From Kiritimatiellia bacterium (GTDB taxonomy: Bacteria > Verrucomicrobiota > Kiritimatiellia > RFP12 > UBA1067): 45,201 nucleotides of DNA. The position numbers were made by a program, and so were the translations under genes. Below the pieces are notes generated by a model, which did not search any database, was not told the origin of the DNA, and saw nothing but the letters and a program-made list of their open reading frames with translations. The DNA is taken from assembly GCA_017406465.1 (NCBI GenBank), contig JAFQYM010000065.1, positions 1-45,201 of the forward strand. Direction: 5' to 3'. Shown in pieces: positions 26,913-34,604 of the stretch (the first letter of the stretch is position 1; the number at the start of each line of letters is the position of its first letter).

Positions 26913-26940
26913 ATATTTTCACCACAAAGAGGTAAAATAT
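26913..26940 (+). terminator. AT-rich hairpin after the first putative effector
   Basis: ATATTTTCACC and GGTAAAATAT pair around ACAAAGA with one bulged base. There is no T-tract after it, so it could terminate weakly or act as an operator. Confidence 0.3.
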
Positions 26941-26942
26941 AG

Positions 26943-26948
26943 TATAAT
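26943..26948 (+). promoter_or_regulatory. Possible TATAAT -10 upstream of T3SS box 2
   Basis: TATAAT preceded by TAG rather than TGn. It lies 12 bp before T3SS box 2, so the box could serve as a downstream operator for this promoter or as an independent promoter. Confidence 0.35.
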
Positions 26949-26960
26949 ACAACCAACGAT

Positions 26961-26989
26961 GTAACCTTTTTGGATTTGGCGTGTATACA
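26961..26989 (+). promoter_or_regulatory. T3SS box 2: GTAACC-N14-GTGTATACA
   Basis: GTAACC 26961-26966 and GTGTATACA 26981-26989, only 20 bp before the ATG at 27010. If the right half is a -10, the transcript leader is about 14 nt and begins essentially at the Shine-Dalgarno. Confidence 0.75.
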
Positions 26990-27009
26990 ATGCAGAAAGG
27001 AAAAAAACC

Positions 27010-27786
27010 ATGAGCATACAACTTGACACAACAAGACTCGCGGGCTCTATCCAGATGTCCGCGCCGGATCTCCCCGCGCCCACAGAACAGGGGAAGGCGC
27101 TCGCAGCGCTGCTCGGCGGGAAATCCGTAACGGTCACGGACGGATCGATGTCCGATCTCGAGGCGCTTGTCGCTAAGCTCAAGAGCGAGAGCGAGCGCAC
27201 GAGGTTCCTGATGCTGATGACGTCGCTTGCGTCTATCGGACGGTCACTGGACGAGGCGCAGAAATCCACGCTTGAGTCAGGACTGGCGCTCGCGGAGAAG
27301 CTGAGCGAACTGGAGGGGGATCTCAAGGGCTACACGGACGACGAGGCGAAGACTAAGGCGGAAATGGCCATCCTTGAGGCGAAGATCGACCAGCTTAAAA
27401 AGATGATCGAGCAGGCCGTGAAGGACGGCAAGGATCACAACAAGATGGTGGAGGAGCAGAAGCTCGTGCGCGAGGAGCTTGTCGCCAAGGAAAAGACGAT
27501 GGACGACATCCAGGGCAAGATAGCCAAGACGAAGAACGAGATAGCCGAAGTGAAGGGCAAGATATCGGCCATCGTGAATTCGATCGGCGAGAACACGCTC
27601 AAGACGATCGCGAGCGAGCTTACGACGCTGACGCCCCAGGAGAAGGCGGAGAGCGCTGCGGAAGCGCGCAAGGAGGCGGAGAAACTCGCCGCGAACGATC
27701 CGCTCAACGCGATACGCGACTCGCTCGACAAGATCGAGCGCGAGCTCACCGACACGATCCAGCAGAACCGGATAGAAACGGTGTAG
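27010..27786 (+). CDS. T3SS-associated secreted coiled-coil protein with SctE-like N-terminus
   Basis: 258 residues; ATG 27010 with GAAAGGA at 26995-27000. Residues 31-41 (LAALLGGKSVT) match the IAALLGGRNVS segment of the SctE-type translocator two genes downstream, and both are followed by a DLEALV/DIKQLEQ helix. Residues about 85-190 are a long charged coiled coil rich in Lys/Glu heptads. There is no membrane segment. It could be a hydrophilic translocator or needle-tip component, in the role played by LcrV or IpaD; that role is inference from position and coiled-coil content. It is followed by a heptamer-repeat hairpin and then the SycD-type chaperone gene. Confidence 0.6.
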   Translation: MSIQLDTTRLAGSIQMSAPDLPAPTEQGKALAALLGGKSVTVTDGSMSDLEALVAKLKSESERTRFLMLMTSLASIGRSLDEAQKSTLESGLALAEKLSELEGDLKGYTDDEAKTKAEMAILEAKIDQLKKMIEQAVKDGKDHNKMVEEQKLVREELVAKEKTMDDIQGKIAKTKNEIAEVKGKISAIVNSIGENTLKTIASELTTLTPQEKAESAAEARKEAEKLAANDPLNAIRDSLDKIERELTDTIQQNRIETV

Positions 27787-27787
27787 G

Positions 27788-27865
27788 AAAAGTTTAAAGT
27801 TTGAAGTTTAAAGTTTAAAGTTGAACTCTTGAGCTTTGAACTTTGAACTTTAAACTTTTGAACAT
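27788..27865. repeat. AAAGTTT heptamer array folding into a hairpin
   Basis: Left arm AAAAGTTTAAAGTTTGAAGTT (from 27788) and right arm 27839-27859 are near-perfect complements flanking further heptamers. It fills most of the 125-bp gap between the coiled-coil gene and sycD and could attenuate or terminate transcription. Confidence 0.6.
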
Positions 27866-27911
27866 TTGAACCACTATAAAGCCACCTTAAAACCAAAAAA
27901 AGGAGAAAAAC

Positions 27912-28397
27912 ATGGACAAGATAACCGAAGAGAAGATTGCTGCAGCCGCCAAGTCGTTTGCCAACGGAGCGACGCTCAAGGAAGTGCGCGGCATCACCAA
28001 CGACGAGCTCGAGGCGGTCTACTCCCTCGGCTTCGGCTATTACACGACAGGCAAGTTCGAGGAAGCGCAGAAGCTCTTCGAGTTCCTTGTCCTCTTCGAC
28101 CACCTGAGCACGAAGTACTGGTTCGCGCTCGGCGCGGTTCAGCAGGCCCAGAAGGACTACCAGAAGGCGATTGCCTCGTACGGATACTCCTCGTTCCTCG
28201 ATCTCAAGAACCCGAAACCGCAGCTGCACGCGGCGGAGTGCTATCTCGCGCTCGGCGACAAGGGGAACGCGGCGAGCGCGATAATGGCGCTCGAGCACTA
28301 CTGCCCGGCGAATACGGACCTCGGACGCGAATACCGCGCCAAGGCCGCCGAGCTCCGCAAGGCGATCGGCGAGGAAGAATTCAAGATTGAAGAATAG
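27912..28397 (+). CDS. sycD: SycD/LcrH-family class II T3SS chaperone
   Basis: 161 residues, ATG 27912 behind AAAAAGGAG. Three tetratricopeptide repeats (about 32-65, 66-99, 100-133) match the LcrH/SycD/SicA family. The second and third carry the diagnostic WFALGAVQQAQKDYQKAI...Y and HAAECYLALGDKGNA segments. The family binds hydrophobic translocators in the cytoplasm through its concave TPR groove and keeps them export-competent. It sits directly before the SctE- and SctB-type genes, the standard partner arrangement. It is expressed with the upstream coiled-coil gene or by read-through; the translocators behind it have their own T3SS box. Confidence 0.88.
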   Translation: MDKITEEKIAAAAKSFANGATLKEVRGITNDELEAVYSLGFGYYTTGKFEEAQKLFEFLVLFDHLSTKYWFALGAVQQAQKDYQKAIASYGYSSFLDLKNPKPQLHAAECYLALGDKGNAASAIMALEHYCPANTDLGREYRAKAAELRKAIGEEEFKIEE

Positions 28398-28433
28398 TTG
28401 AACAGTTGAAAGTCGAATGGGTGAAAAAAGTTT

Positions 28434-28462
28434 GTAACCTTGTGCCGACTTAAGTGTATACA
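28434..28462 (+). promoter_or_regulatory. T3SS box 3: GTAACC-N14-GTGTATACA
   Basis: GTAACC 28434-28439, GTGTATACA 28454-28462. It lies between sycD and sctE, 64 bp before the ATG at 28527, so the translocator pair has its own control. Confidence 0.75.
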
Positions 28463-28526
28463 GGGCGAACAGGGCAACAACCACAGACATTCAGACTTTC
28501 AAACCAACAACGAAAGGATCCAACCA

Positions 28527-29609
28527 ATGGCAGGAGAAATCAACAGCATTCCGGCGGGCAAGATGCCGAGCACGATAGACCAGACGGCCAACTTCGCGAA
28601 GGGGCTTGGCCTTTCCGACAAGGCGACCGAGACCATCAAGAATATCGCGGCGCTTCTCGGCGGACGCAACGTCAGCGTCAACACGAACCCGCGCGCCGAC
28701 GGCGCCGAAACCGGCAGGCCGACCGGCTCTACGGGCGTTCCGGCCCTTGACAACCCCGCCGACATCAAGCAGCTCGAGCAGAACCTCGAGAAACTCCTCT
28801 CGTACATCCAGATGGACAACGAGGAGCGTCAGACGGCGATGGCCAAGGAGCGCATCGACATGCAGAAGGACGCACTCGACGCGGAGCGCAACAACCGCTC
28901 CGAGAAGATCGAGAAGTCCCTCAAGGACATGGACAAGGCGGCCGAGTCCCGCAAGGCGAGCAAGATATTCGGCTGGCTGATGACGGCTCTCGCTGTCATT
29001 GCGGCAGTAGTCGCGTGCGTCGCTACGGGCGGCCTCGCAGTCGGTCCGGTCATCGGCGCGGCGATCGCGATCGGGTGCCAGGTGCTCAACGAGACTGGCG
29101 TGATGGACAAGATCGTCGAAAAGCTCGCCAAGGGCCTCGAAGGCATGGGGCTCAGCAAGCAGGCGTCGCAGATCCTCGCGCAGGTGCTCATCACCGTCGC
29201 GATCATGGCGGCCTCCCTCGGCGCCGGCCTCGCGGGCGGCGGCGCGTCGGCCGTCTCGAGCGTGGCCAAGGGCGTCGCAGACACCGCGAAGGGTCTCAAG
29301 GTCACCGTCGAGACGATGGAGAAGATCCGTGCCGCCGTCGCGCTGGCCATGACGATCGTCGGAATCGGCTCAGGCGTCGCAAGCGGCGTCGGAGCATACG
29401 ACGCCTTCAAGGCTGGGATGTCGCAGGCCGACGTCTCGGAGACCGAGAAGTACATCACCGCGCTCAAGCAGCGCCTCGATGAGTGCGAGGAGGAGCTCAA
29501 CCAGATCCTCCAGATGCTCCAGCAGGCGATCTCGCAGGTGGCGGAGATGCTTTCGTCCGCGACAGACACGCAGACTGCGATCGCGAACAACATGGGCGCG
29601 ATGGCGTAA
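28527..29609 (+). CDS. sctE: T3SS translocon subunit SctE (YopB/IpaB-like)
   Basis: 360 residues; the start at ATG 28527 has GAAAGG upstream. This is the large hydrophobic translocator that inserts into the target membrane to form the pore. Visible parts are: AALLGGRNVSV (41-51); an amphipathic coiled coil (78-143); a first hydrophobic hairpin (about 146-187, LMTALAVIAAVVACVATGG); a second hydrophobic region (about 216-240, VLITVAIMAASLGAGLAGGG) with a third stretch at 267-290; and a C-terminal coiled coil (305-340). This hydrophobic-pair layout and the neighbouring SycD chaperone match the YopB/IpaB/SipB family. The signal for export must be N-terminal and non-cleaved; no Sec signal is seen. 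Confidence 0.85.
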   Translation: MAGEINSIPAGKMPSTIDQTANFAKGLGLSDKATETIKNIAALLGGRNVSVNTNPRADGAETGRPTGSTGVPALDNPADIKQLEQNLEKLLSYIQMDNEERQTAMAKERIDMQKDALDAERNNRSEKIEKSLKDMDKAAESRKASKIFGWLMTALAVIAAVVACVATGGLAVGPVIGAAIAIGCQVLNETGVMDKIVEKLAKGLEGMGLSKQASQILAQVLITVAIMAASLGAGLAGGGASAVSSVAKGVADTAKGLKVTVETMEKIRAAVALAMTIVGIGSGVASGVGAYDAFKAGMSQADVSETEKYITALKQRLDECEEELNQILQMLQQAISQVAEMLSSATDTQTAIANNMGAMA

Positions 29610-29611
29610 GT

Positions 29612-29640
29612 TAGAAGTTTAAAGTTTAAAGTTGAAAGGA
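29612..29640 (+). repeat. AAAGTTT heptamers running into a Shine-Dalgarno (sctE-sctB gap)
   Basis: AAGTTTAAAGTTTAAAGTTG then AAAGGAG (29634-29640), the ribosome site of the next gene at 29649. Confidence 0.6.
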
Positions 29641-29648
29641 GCCAGACA

Positions 29649-31511
29649 ATGAGCCTTCAAGTAAATGGAAATGCAGGAGCGGTTAACTGGGACGCGCTCC
29701 TCGGCAAGCTCGGCGAGGTCACGAAGACCGAAGGCGCCGACGGCGTCGCGGGATCGACGAACGTCACGATCACCCGGACCGTGGACGGAGTCGAGACGCC
29801 GGTCACCATCAGGATACCGGACGACCTCGACATCCCCGAGACGGTGGACCAGGCGGCGATCGACTCGCTCTGCCAGAAGCTCGCGGCCGACACGAGCCTC
29901 AATCTCACCGAGGAGCAGATCAAGTTGTTCCACGACACGCTCAGCGAGACGCTCACCAAGACTCTCGCCGCGATGCCGAAGGACAGCGCGCAGAGCAACA
30001 TTAGGCGCGCGATGTTCGACCTCTACAAGATGATGGCGCTTCTCGTCGAGGTCGCGCAGAAGCAGCGCGACGCCACGCGCGAGATGCGTCTCGCGGAGAA
30101 TCTGGCCGTTCAGAAGAGCATCCTGGACCAGGCGGCTGCGCAACGCTCCGCTGCGGTGACGGGCATGATAGCAGGCGCAATCTGCTGCGCGCTCCAGTCC
30201 GCCGCGACGTTCATCTCGCTCTACCAGCAGGCCAAGGCCTTCAATGCGCAGCTCGGAACGGAGAAGACGGCGGGGCTCGACGTCGCGAGCAAGAACGTGG
30301 ACATGATGAAGGCGGCCAACAACCAGGGCAACGCCGACAAGCAGCTCGCCAAGGTGCAGCAGCAGATCGGAGGCAAGCCGTCCCTTACGAACGGCCACTC
30401 CGTCCAGAGCGAAGTCGAGACCGGCTTCGACAACAGCGCGGAGCTCCGTCAGGCTCAGGCGAAGTTCACCGACACGGGGAATGCACTGCAATCCGCTACT
30501 GAACAGCGGGTTACGGCGGATGCGCTCGGCAGGAACGCCGATAACGTGACGCCCGACCAGGTGGCGGGTCTTGATGCTCCGGAGTTCGCCGACTTGAAGT
30601 CCGCGGTTACAAGACTTGACAACGCGAAGACGGAATTCGCCAACGCGAAGGAGCAGCTTAAGGCGCAGCTGGACGAGATACCGAATCTCCCGGAAGCCGA
30701 CAAGCAGTTCTTGCTCGAAAAGGGTTGTCAGCCGTTCGAATCGTTGAGCATGGCCGACAAGGGTAGGCTGATGGACATCCAGAGGAGCTACCCGGCAACA
30801 AGGGACGTTAAGTTAACCGACTTGAACAACGCAGCCGCGAAGATCGAGTCTGCCAAGGCCGATATCGTGAAGGCCAGCGACGAAGCGTACGGGAAATTCT
30901 CGGAGAAGATCGGCAAGCTTGAATTCGAACTGGAAACGGCGAAGCAGAACCTTCGCGCCCAGATCAAGCTCGAGGTCCAGAAGTTCGAGAGCTCCTACGA
31001 TTCCGCGCTGAAGGATTACAACGAGGCGATCAAGACCGGCTCGAAGGCCGATATCAAGGCCGCGGAGGCGAAGCTCGACAAGGCGCAGAACCAACTCACC
31101 TACGCCCGGGCGTACGGCAACGCGAAGCTCATGCAGCCGGGACTCACCGACTCCAAGGCCCATCTTGCCGACGTCGAGGACGCGAGAAGCAGGTACCTCT
31201 CCACGCAGCAGACGCGCGCGAACAGCGTTGACTACATCAACGCCAGCAACACGATCACAAAGGCGCAGGCGTACAACAGCCTGATCGCGGCGATCGGCAG
31301 CTTCGGGCAGAACTTCGTGCAGAACTGGTCGCAGCTCCTCAACGCGGAAGCGACGAAGATGGGCGCACAGCAGAAGAAGTCCGAGGAGGAACTCGACCAG
31401 ACGAAGGACCTCTTCAACCAGGCCGAGGAGCTCGTGAACAACGTCGTCCAGTTGATGAACTCCGTCCGCCAGGCGGAAATGCAGTCGATGCGCGACGCGA
31501 TCCAGGCGTAG
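29649..31511 (+). CDS. sctB: T3SS translocon subunit SctB (YopD/IpaC-like), enlarged
   Basis: 620 residues, ATG 29649 with AAAGGAG 8 bp upstream. The core at 119-200 (MFDLYKMMALLVEVAQKQRD, then AAAQRSAAVTGMIAGAI) has the pattern of the smaller translocator: a helix with VAQKQRDATREMR, then one hydrophobic segment (about 167-191). Residues about 400-500 are a long charged coiled coil and the C-terminus (about 530-620) is amphipathic. YopD, EspB and IpaC are roughly 300-400 residues, so this one carries an inserted or extended coiled-coil region. It is cotranscribed with sctE. Identification rests on the core pattern plus position, and is less certain than for SctE. Confidence 0.7.
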   Translation: MSLQVNGNAGAVNWDALLGKLGEVTKTEGADGVAGSTNVTITRTVDGVETPVTIRIPDDLDIPETVDQAAIDSLCQKLAADTSLNLTEEQIKLFHDTLSETLTKTLAAMPKDSAQSNIRRAMFDLYKMMALLVEVAQKQRDATREMRLAENLAVQKSILDQAAAQRSAAVTGMIAGAICCALQSAATFISLYQQAKAFNAQLGTEKTAGLDVASKNVDMMKAANNQGNADKQLAKVQQQIGGKPSLTNGHSVQSEVETGFDNSAELRQAQAKFTDTGNALQSATEQRVTADALGRNADNVTPDQVAGLDAPEFADLKSAVTRLDNAKTEFANAKEQLKAQLDEIPNLPEADKQFLLEKGCQPFESLSMADKGRLMDIQRSYPATRDVKLTDLNNAAAKIESAKADIVKASDEAYGKFSEKIGKLEFELETAKQNLRAQIKLEVQKFESSYDSALKDYNEAIKTGSKADIKAAEAKLDKAQNQLTYARAYGNAKLMQPGLTDSKAHLADVEDARSRYLSTQQTRANSVDYINASNTITKAQAYNSLIAAIGSFGQNFVQNWSQLLNAEATKMGAQQKKSEEELDQTKDLFNQAEELVNNVVQLMNSVRQAEMQSMRDAIQA

Positions 31512-31518
31512 GGGACGG

Positions 31519-31580
31519 GTTGAAAAGTTGAAAGGTTGAAAGGTTGCGACATGGAACTCTTCAACCTTTCAACTTTTAAC
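31519..31580 (+). terminator. Hairpin ending the sctE-sctB transcript
   Basis: GTTGAAAAGTTGAAAGGTTG (31519-31538) and CAACCTTTCAACTTTTAAC (31562-31580) are near-perfect complements. A new promoter follows at 31603, so this is a plausible transcript boundary, though no T-tract follows. The arms are built from the same heptamer family as the other gaps. Confidence 0.45.
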
Positions 31581-31602
31581 GACACACAGAACACAGGAAA
31601 TA

Positions 31603-31611
31603 TGCTATAAT
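31603..31611 (+). promoter_or_regulatory. Extended -10 promoter TGCTATAAT for the small coiled-coil operon
   Basis: TGCTATAAT lies 51 bp before the ATG at 31663. No GTAACC box is present here, in contrast to the translocator and effector genes. Confidence 0.65.
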
Positions 31612-31662
31612 AACAGGCGGTAATGGAAATAATGTCGAGTTTGTGACCGAAGGTGCGGCAGT

Positions 31663-32247
31663 ATGGCAAATATGATCGAGCAAAATCCGATAGCAGGAGC
31701 GTCCGTCTACGGCGTGGAGCAGTACTCCTACACCGTGGACGGCGTCGCCGGCAAGGACTATGCCGCCGCTCTTTCCGCCGCGTCCTTCAAGGAGGCGGTC
31801 GCAATCGAGCAGGCGCTTAGCGCGTACTCCGAGGTCGTCCGCCAGCGCATGCGCAAGCTCGATGATCTCGGCACGGTGATGGCCATCCTGAACGAGGCCT
31901 ACGCCACGCTCAAGACCAAGGAACAGGAGAGCGGCGACACCACGGGTAACATGGTGAGTCTCGCAACAGCCCGCGACAAGGCCGCGCTCTACGGCGTCAC
32001 GATCAACATAACGGACATCGCCATCCCGGAACTTGGCATCAGGATGTGCTACACGACCCGCCGTGACCTGATGAACGCGCAGAACGCGGTGCAGTATGCG
32101 ATCGACAAGGAGGACAACGAGCTAAAGCAGGACACGGTCTCGCTGAACTCGTATGTCTCCAAGCGAGACAATTCCTTCTCCACTGCGTCGAAGCTCGTGA
32201 GGAAGGCGCTTGACGCGTCGGGCTCGACGATTGGGAATATAGGGTAG
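31663..32247 (+). CDS. Small secreted coiled-coil protein A (EspA/SseB-like architecture)
   Basis: 194 residues, ATG 31663 behind a weak GAAGGTG. First of four tandem related genes. The N-terminal helix region has RQRMRKLDDLGTVMAI, matched by RIKHRNAELDKLGSLLAI in the next protein. The C-terminus is a coiled coil ending in LNSYVSKRDNSFSTASKLV. EspA and SseB, the T3SS filament subunits, are also about 190 residues with N- and C-terminal coiled coils and lie beside translocator genes, so a filament or needle-tip role is proposed. Sequence identity to those families cannot be confirmed by eye. Confidence 0.6.
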   Translation: MANMIEQNPIAGASVYGVEQYSYTVDGVAGKDYAAALSAASFKEAVAIEQALSAYSEVVRQRMRKLDDLGTVMAILNEAYATLKTKEQESGDTTGNMVSLATARDKAALYGVTINITDIAIPELGIRMCYTTRRDLMNAQNAVQYAIDKEDNELKQDTVSLNSYVSKRDNSFSTASKLVRKALDASGSTIGNIG

Positions 32248-32295
32248 TTTAAAGTTTAAAGTTTAAAGTTTGAAGTTTAAAGTTTAAAGTCTAAA
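32248..32295 (+). repeat. AAAGTTT heptamer array between coiled-coil genes A and B
   Basis: Six consecutive AGTTTAA-type heptamers fill the gap and run directly into AAAGGAGG, the ribosome site of the gene at 32306. Confidence 0.7.
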
Positions 32296-32305
32296 GGAGG
32301 GTGAC

Positions 32306-32884
32306 ATGGCGACGATACAACCGCAGACACCGGTGACGCTGAGTCAGGAATGGGGCGTAAGCTTCAGCGACTACAAGGTCAACGGCAAGCCCGTCGACTT
32401 CCAGGATCTCATGATCGAGATCGGCGCGAACCGCGCCGTGACGGTCGAGGGGGAGGTCGTGCCGCTCACGACCCGCATCAAGCACAGGAACGCCGAACTC
32501 GACAAATTGGGTTCGCTCCTGGCCATCTTCACGAAGACGCAGGCGGACTTCCCGAGCGACGCCAAGGGCTCTGACAAAAAGCCAGTATCCGGGATAACGT
32601 CCGACCAATGGAATTTGCTGCGCGAGGCGTACGTGAAGCGAGGCGGCACCGATCCGGGCTCTACCTGGAACTCCAGCTGGGCGAATAGCGAATGGACCAA
32701 ATCCAGCGTCGAGGGCATGATACAGGCGCTCAAGTCGATGATCGACGGCCGCAACAACAAGGCGCAGACGGACATGACGCGCCTCCAGCAGCTTGTCGAC
32801 CGCCGCGACGAGTCGTTCTCGACGGCCTCGACCCTGATGACCTCCGTGAGCGACACGAGAGGAAACCTCATAAGGAACCTATAG
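32306..32884 (+). CDS. Small secreted coiled-coil protein B (EspA/SseB-like architecture)
   Basis: 192 residues; ATG 32306 with TAAAGGAGGG upstream. It shares the LDxLGxxxAI helix with protein A and the C-terminal LQQLVDRRDESFSTASTLM motif with A and C. The middle (about 85-135) is Trp- and Ser-rich (WNSSWANSEW) and unlike the paralogues, so it may be a surface-exposed variable part. No signal peptide. Same proposed role as its neighbours: an external T3SS filament or tip subunit. Confidence 0.6.
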   Translation: MATIQPQTPVTLSQEWGVSFSDYKVNGKPVDFQDLMIEIGANRAVTVEGEVVPLTTRIKHRNAELDKLGSLLAIFTKTQADFPSDAKGSDKKPVSGITSDQWNLLREAYVKRGGTDPGSTWNSSWANSEWTKSSVEGMIQALKSMIDGRNNKAQTDMTRLQQLVDRRDESFSTASTLMTSVSDTRGNLIRNL

Positions 32885-32889
32885 AAAAG

Positions 32890-32947
32890 ATTAAAGTTTA
32901 AAGTTTGAAGTTTGAAGTTCAAAGTTTGAGGTTTGAAGTCGAAAAGG
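32890..32947 (+). repeat. AAAGTTT heptamer array between coiled-coil genes B and C
   Basis: About seven degenerate heptamers (AAAGTTT, GAAGTTT, CAAAGTT) run into AAAAGGAG, the ribosome site of the gene at 32956. Confidence 0.65.
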
Positions 32948-32955
32948 AGCTTGTG

Positions 32956-33465
32956 ATGGCTATAGGAGTCGAAACAATCGCAGTGAACCGCTACGCGCCG
33001 CAGGGCGCGGACGCGATTTCGCTGTACTCGAACGGCTCGGCGGAGGGCCTGACGCTCGCCCAGCTCGCGATATCTGTCTGCCTTCACGCGGCTTCCGCCT
33101 ACGAGGGGCAGAGCGTCGTCAAGATGAACATACTCACGAAGGGCGCGGTCAAGCTGGACGGCGCCGCACAGTGGATGGAGAAGATCGCGAACGGATCGGC
33201 CGACTGGTCCCAGGCGAAGTCGTACATAACGAGCGAGCTCGGAATCAGTGACGCGGCGCTCCCGGACGCGATCAACACGTACGACAAGCGCATGGCGGCG
33301 GTGAAGGCCGTAAAGGAGAAGATCGACGCGCTCACGCAGCAGCAGCAGCGCGACATGATCGACATGCAGACGCTCGTGAACAGGCGCGACGTCGCATATT
33401 CCACCTCGTCCAACGTCGTCCGCACCCTCGGCGCCTCGCAGGAGGCGGACGCCGCGAATTTCTAG
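32956..33465 (+). CDS. Small secreted coiled-coil protein C
   Basis: 169 residues from ATG 32956, chosen because AAAAGGAG lies 7 bp upstream; the earlier in-frame ATG at 32905 is inside the heptamer array. The N-terminal half has LTLAQLAISVCLHAASAYE, which aligns with LSIGQLVMAICLNRASELE of protein D. The C-terminal helix ends LVNRRDVAYSTSSNVV, the family motif of A and B. C and D are therefore the closer pair, and A and B the other. Function as for protein A. Confidence 0.6.
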   Translation: MAIGVETIAVNRYAPQGADAISLYSNGSAEGLTLAQLAISVCLHAASAYEGQSVVKMNILTKGAVKLDGAAQWMEKIANGSADWSQAKSYITSELGISDAALPDAINTYDKRMAAVKAVKEKIDALTQQQQRDMIDMQTLVNRRDVAYSTSSNVVRTLGASQEADAANF

Positions 33466-33482
33466 GTTGAAAGGAGTCTGAC

Positions 33483-34082
33483 ATGGCAATCGGAACTGTT
33501 GAATTCGACCTATCGATGGTTAGCCCGGAGTCGGGCGAGTTCCTCACCGCGCGCGCGTACACCGTGGAGGGCGTGAAGAACGCGGACGGATCGCTTCGCC
33601 AGCTCTCCATCGGACAGCTCGTGATGGCGATCTGCCTCAACCGCGCGTCTGAGCTCGAGGCGGACATCATCGCCCTCATGGAGGAGATGAGCACCACGAG
33701 CGCGCAGCTTGCGGACATGACGAAAATCGAGCAGGCCGTAATTGATGACTTTGCTGCAAACCAGAACGGCCATGCGTACAATCTTAACAACGTCACGGTC
33801 ACGAGCTCGACGAGCGCAGTCCAGCTTTTGCGCGATCTGGAAGTCATCAACTCGAGCCAGACCTACGTGCGCAACGACTCGATTCTGTCGAACGCGGACA
33901 TCATGTACGACGACTTCATCACGCAGATTGAGTCGAAGATGGACGAGAAGAACTCGTTCTCGCAGCAGAAGATGATCGAGCTCCAGTCGCTCACGAACAA
34001 GCGCGACCAGAGCTACGACATGATCTCGAACATCCTCAAGAGCCTCAATACGACGATGACCGGCATCGTGAACAACACGTAA
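33483..34082 (+). CDS. Small secreted coiled-coil protein D
   Basis: 199 residues, ATG 33483 with AAAGGAG at 33470-33476. Conserved helix LSIGQLVMAICLNRASELE (41-59) as in protein C and C-terminal LQSLTNKRDQSYDMISNIL, the family motif in a more diverged form. The long central region (about 60-150) is helical and polar. It is last of the four tandem paralogues; a CesT-type chaperone gene starts 4 bp after its stop, so that chaperone may serve one or more of these proteins. Confidence 0.6.
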   Translation: MAIGTVEFDLSMVSPESGEFLTARAYTVEGVKNADGSLRQLSIGQLVMAICLNRASELEADIIALMEEMSTTSAQLADMTKIEQAVIDDFAANQNGHAYNLNNVTVTSSTSAVQLLRDLEVINSSQTYVRNDSILSNADIMYDDFITQIESKMDEKNSFSQQKMIELQSLTNKRDQSYDMISNILKSLNTTMTGIVNNT

Positions 34083-34086
34083 GGGC

Positions 34087-34539
34087 ATGGTTTTCGAAGA
34101 TGTTGTGGCGGTGCTCGAGCGCGCCTTTAAGCTTGAGCTGAGCGTCGTGCAGGACACGACGGTGTTTGAGGTGGCAAGCGAGGACGGCAGCACGAAGGTG
34201 CAGGTTCTCCTCCAGAGCGTGAGCGAGCGAAAGCTCGTGCTCCTGTCTGCCGACCTCGGCGAGCCGCCCCCCGAGGGCTGCGAAAAGCTCTTCCGCACGA
34301 TGCTCGAGGCCAACAACCTCTTTTCCGGGACGGCAGGCGCGACTCTCGCGCTGGACCAGACGTCCGGGCGCTTCCGGCTCCAGAAATACGAGTCGCCCGA
34401 TGAGCTCGCAAACGACGCCGAGGGGAAGCTCGTTTCCTTCATCGAGACGGCGCTCGTGTGGAGCCGCTCGATAGCCGATTTCCGTCCGTCGAACGAAGAA
34501 GGGGATTCTCCTGGCGATTTTGGCGCAATTCAAGTGTAA
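34087..34539 (+). CDS. CesT/Tir-family class I T3SS chaperone
   Basis: 150 residues, ATG 34087, 4 bp after the preceding stop with AAGGG just upstream. The fold pattern is that of CesT-type chaperones: an N-terminal helix (VFEDVVAVLERAFKL), beta strands (TTVFEVAS, KVQVLLQSV, KLVLLSADL), and the typical LFRTMLEANNLFSGTAGATLALDQTSGRFRLQKY segment at 82-115. Class I chaperones are small acidic dimers that bind the N-terminal region of effectors. The 3' end of the gene overlaps T3SS box 4, so its own expression comes from the upstream operon, while the effector gene behind it has its own promoter. Confidence 0.82.
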   Translation: MVFEDVVAVLERAFKLELSVVQDTTVFEVASEDGSTKVQVLLQSVSERKLVLLSADLGEPPPEGCEKLFRTMLEANNLFSGTAGATLALDQTSGRFRLQKYESPDELANDAEGKLVSFIETALVWSRSIADFRPSNEEGDSPGDFGAIQV

Positions 34540-34564
34540 CCTTTCCAGGTTTCGCGTGTATTCA
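34536..34564 (+). promoter_or_regulatory. T3SS box 4: GTAACC-N14-GTGTATTCA
   Basis: GTAACC 34536-34541 contains the stop codon of the chaperone gene; the right half GTGTATTCA (34556-34564) has one change. It ends 40 bp before the ATG at 34605. Confidence 0.7.
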
Positions 34565-34604
34565 GGTTGCCGGGAAGGTGCAGAAAAGAAAAGGAGGACC
34601 TGAT

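Noticed and set aside
26961..26989. T3SS boxes as sigma-54 promoters
   Set aside because: None has the GG-N10-GC core (TGGC...TTGCA) that sigma-54 needs.
32248..32947. AAAGTTT arrays as a CRISPR
   Set aside because: Units are 7 bases in direct tandem with no spacers and no cas genes nearby.
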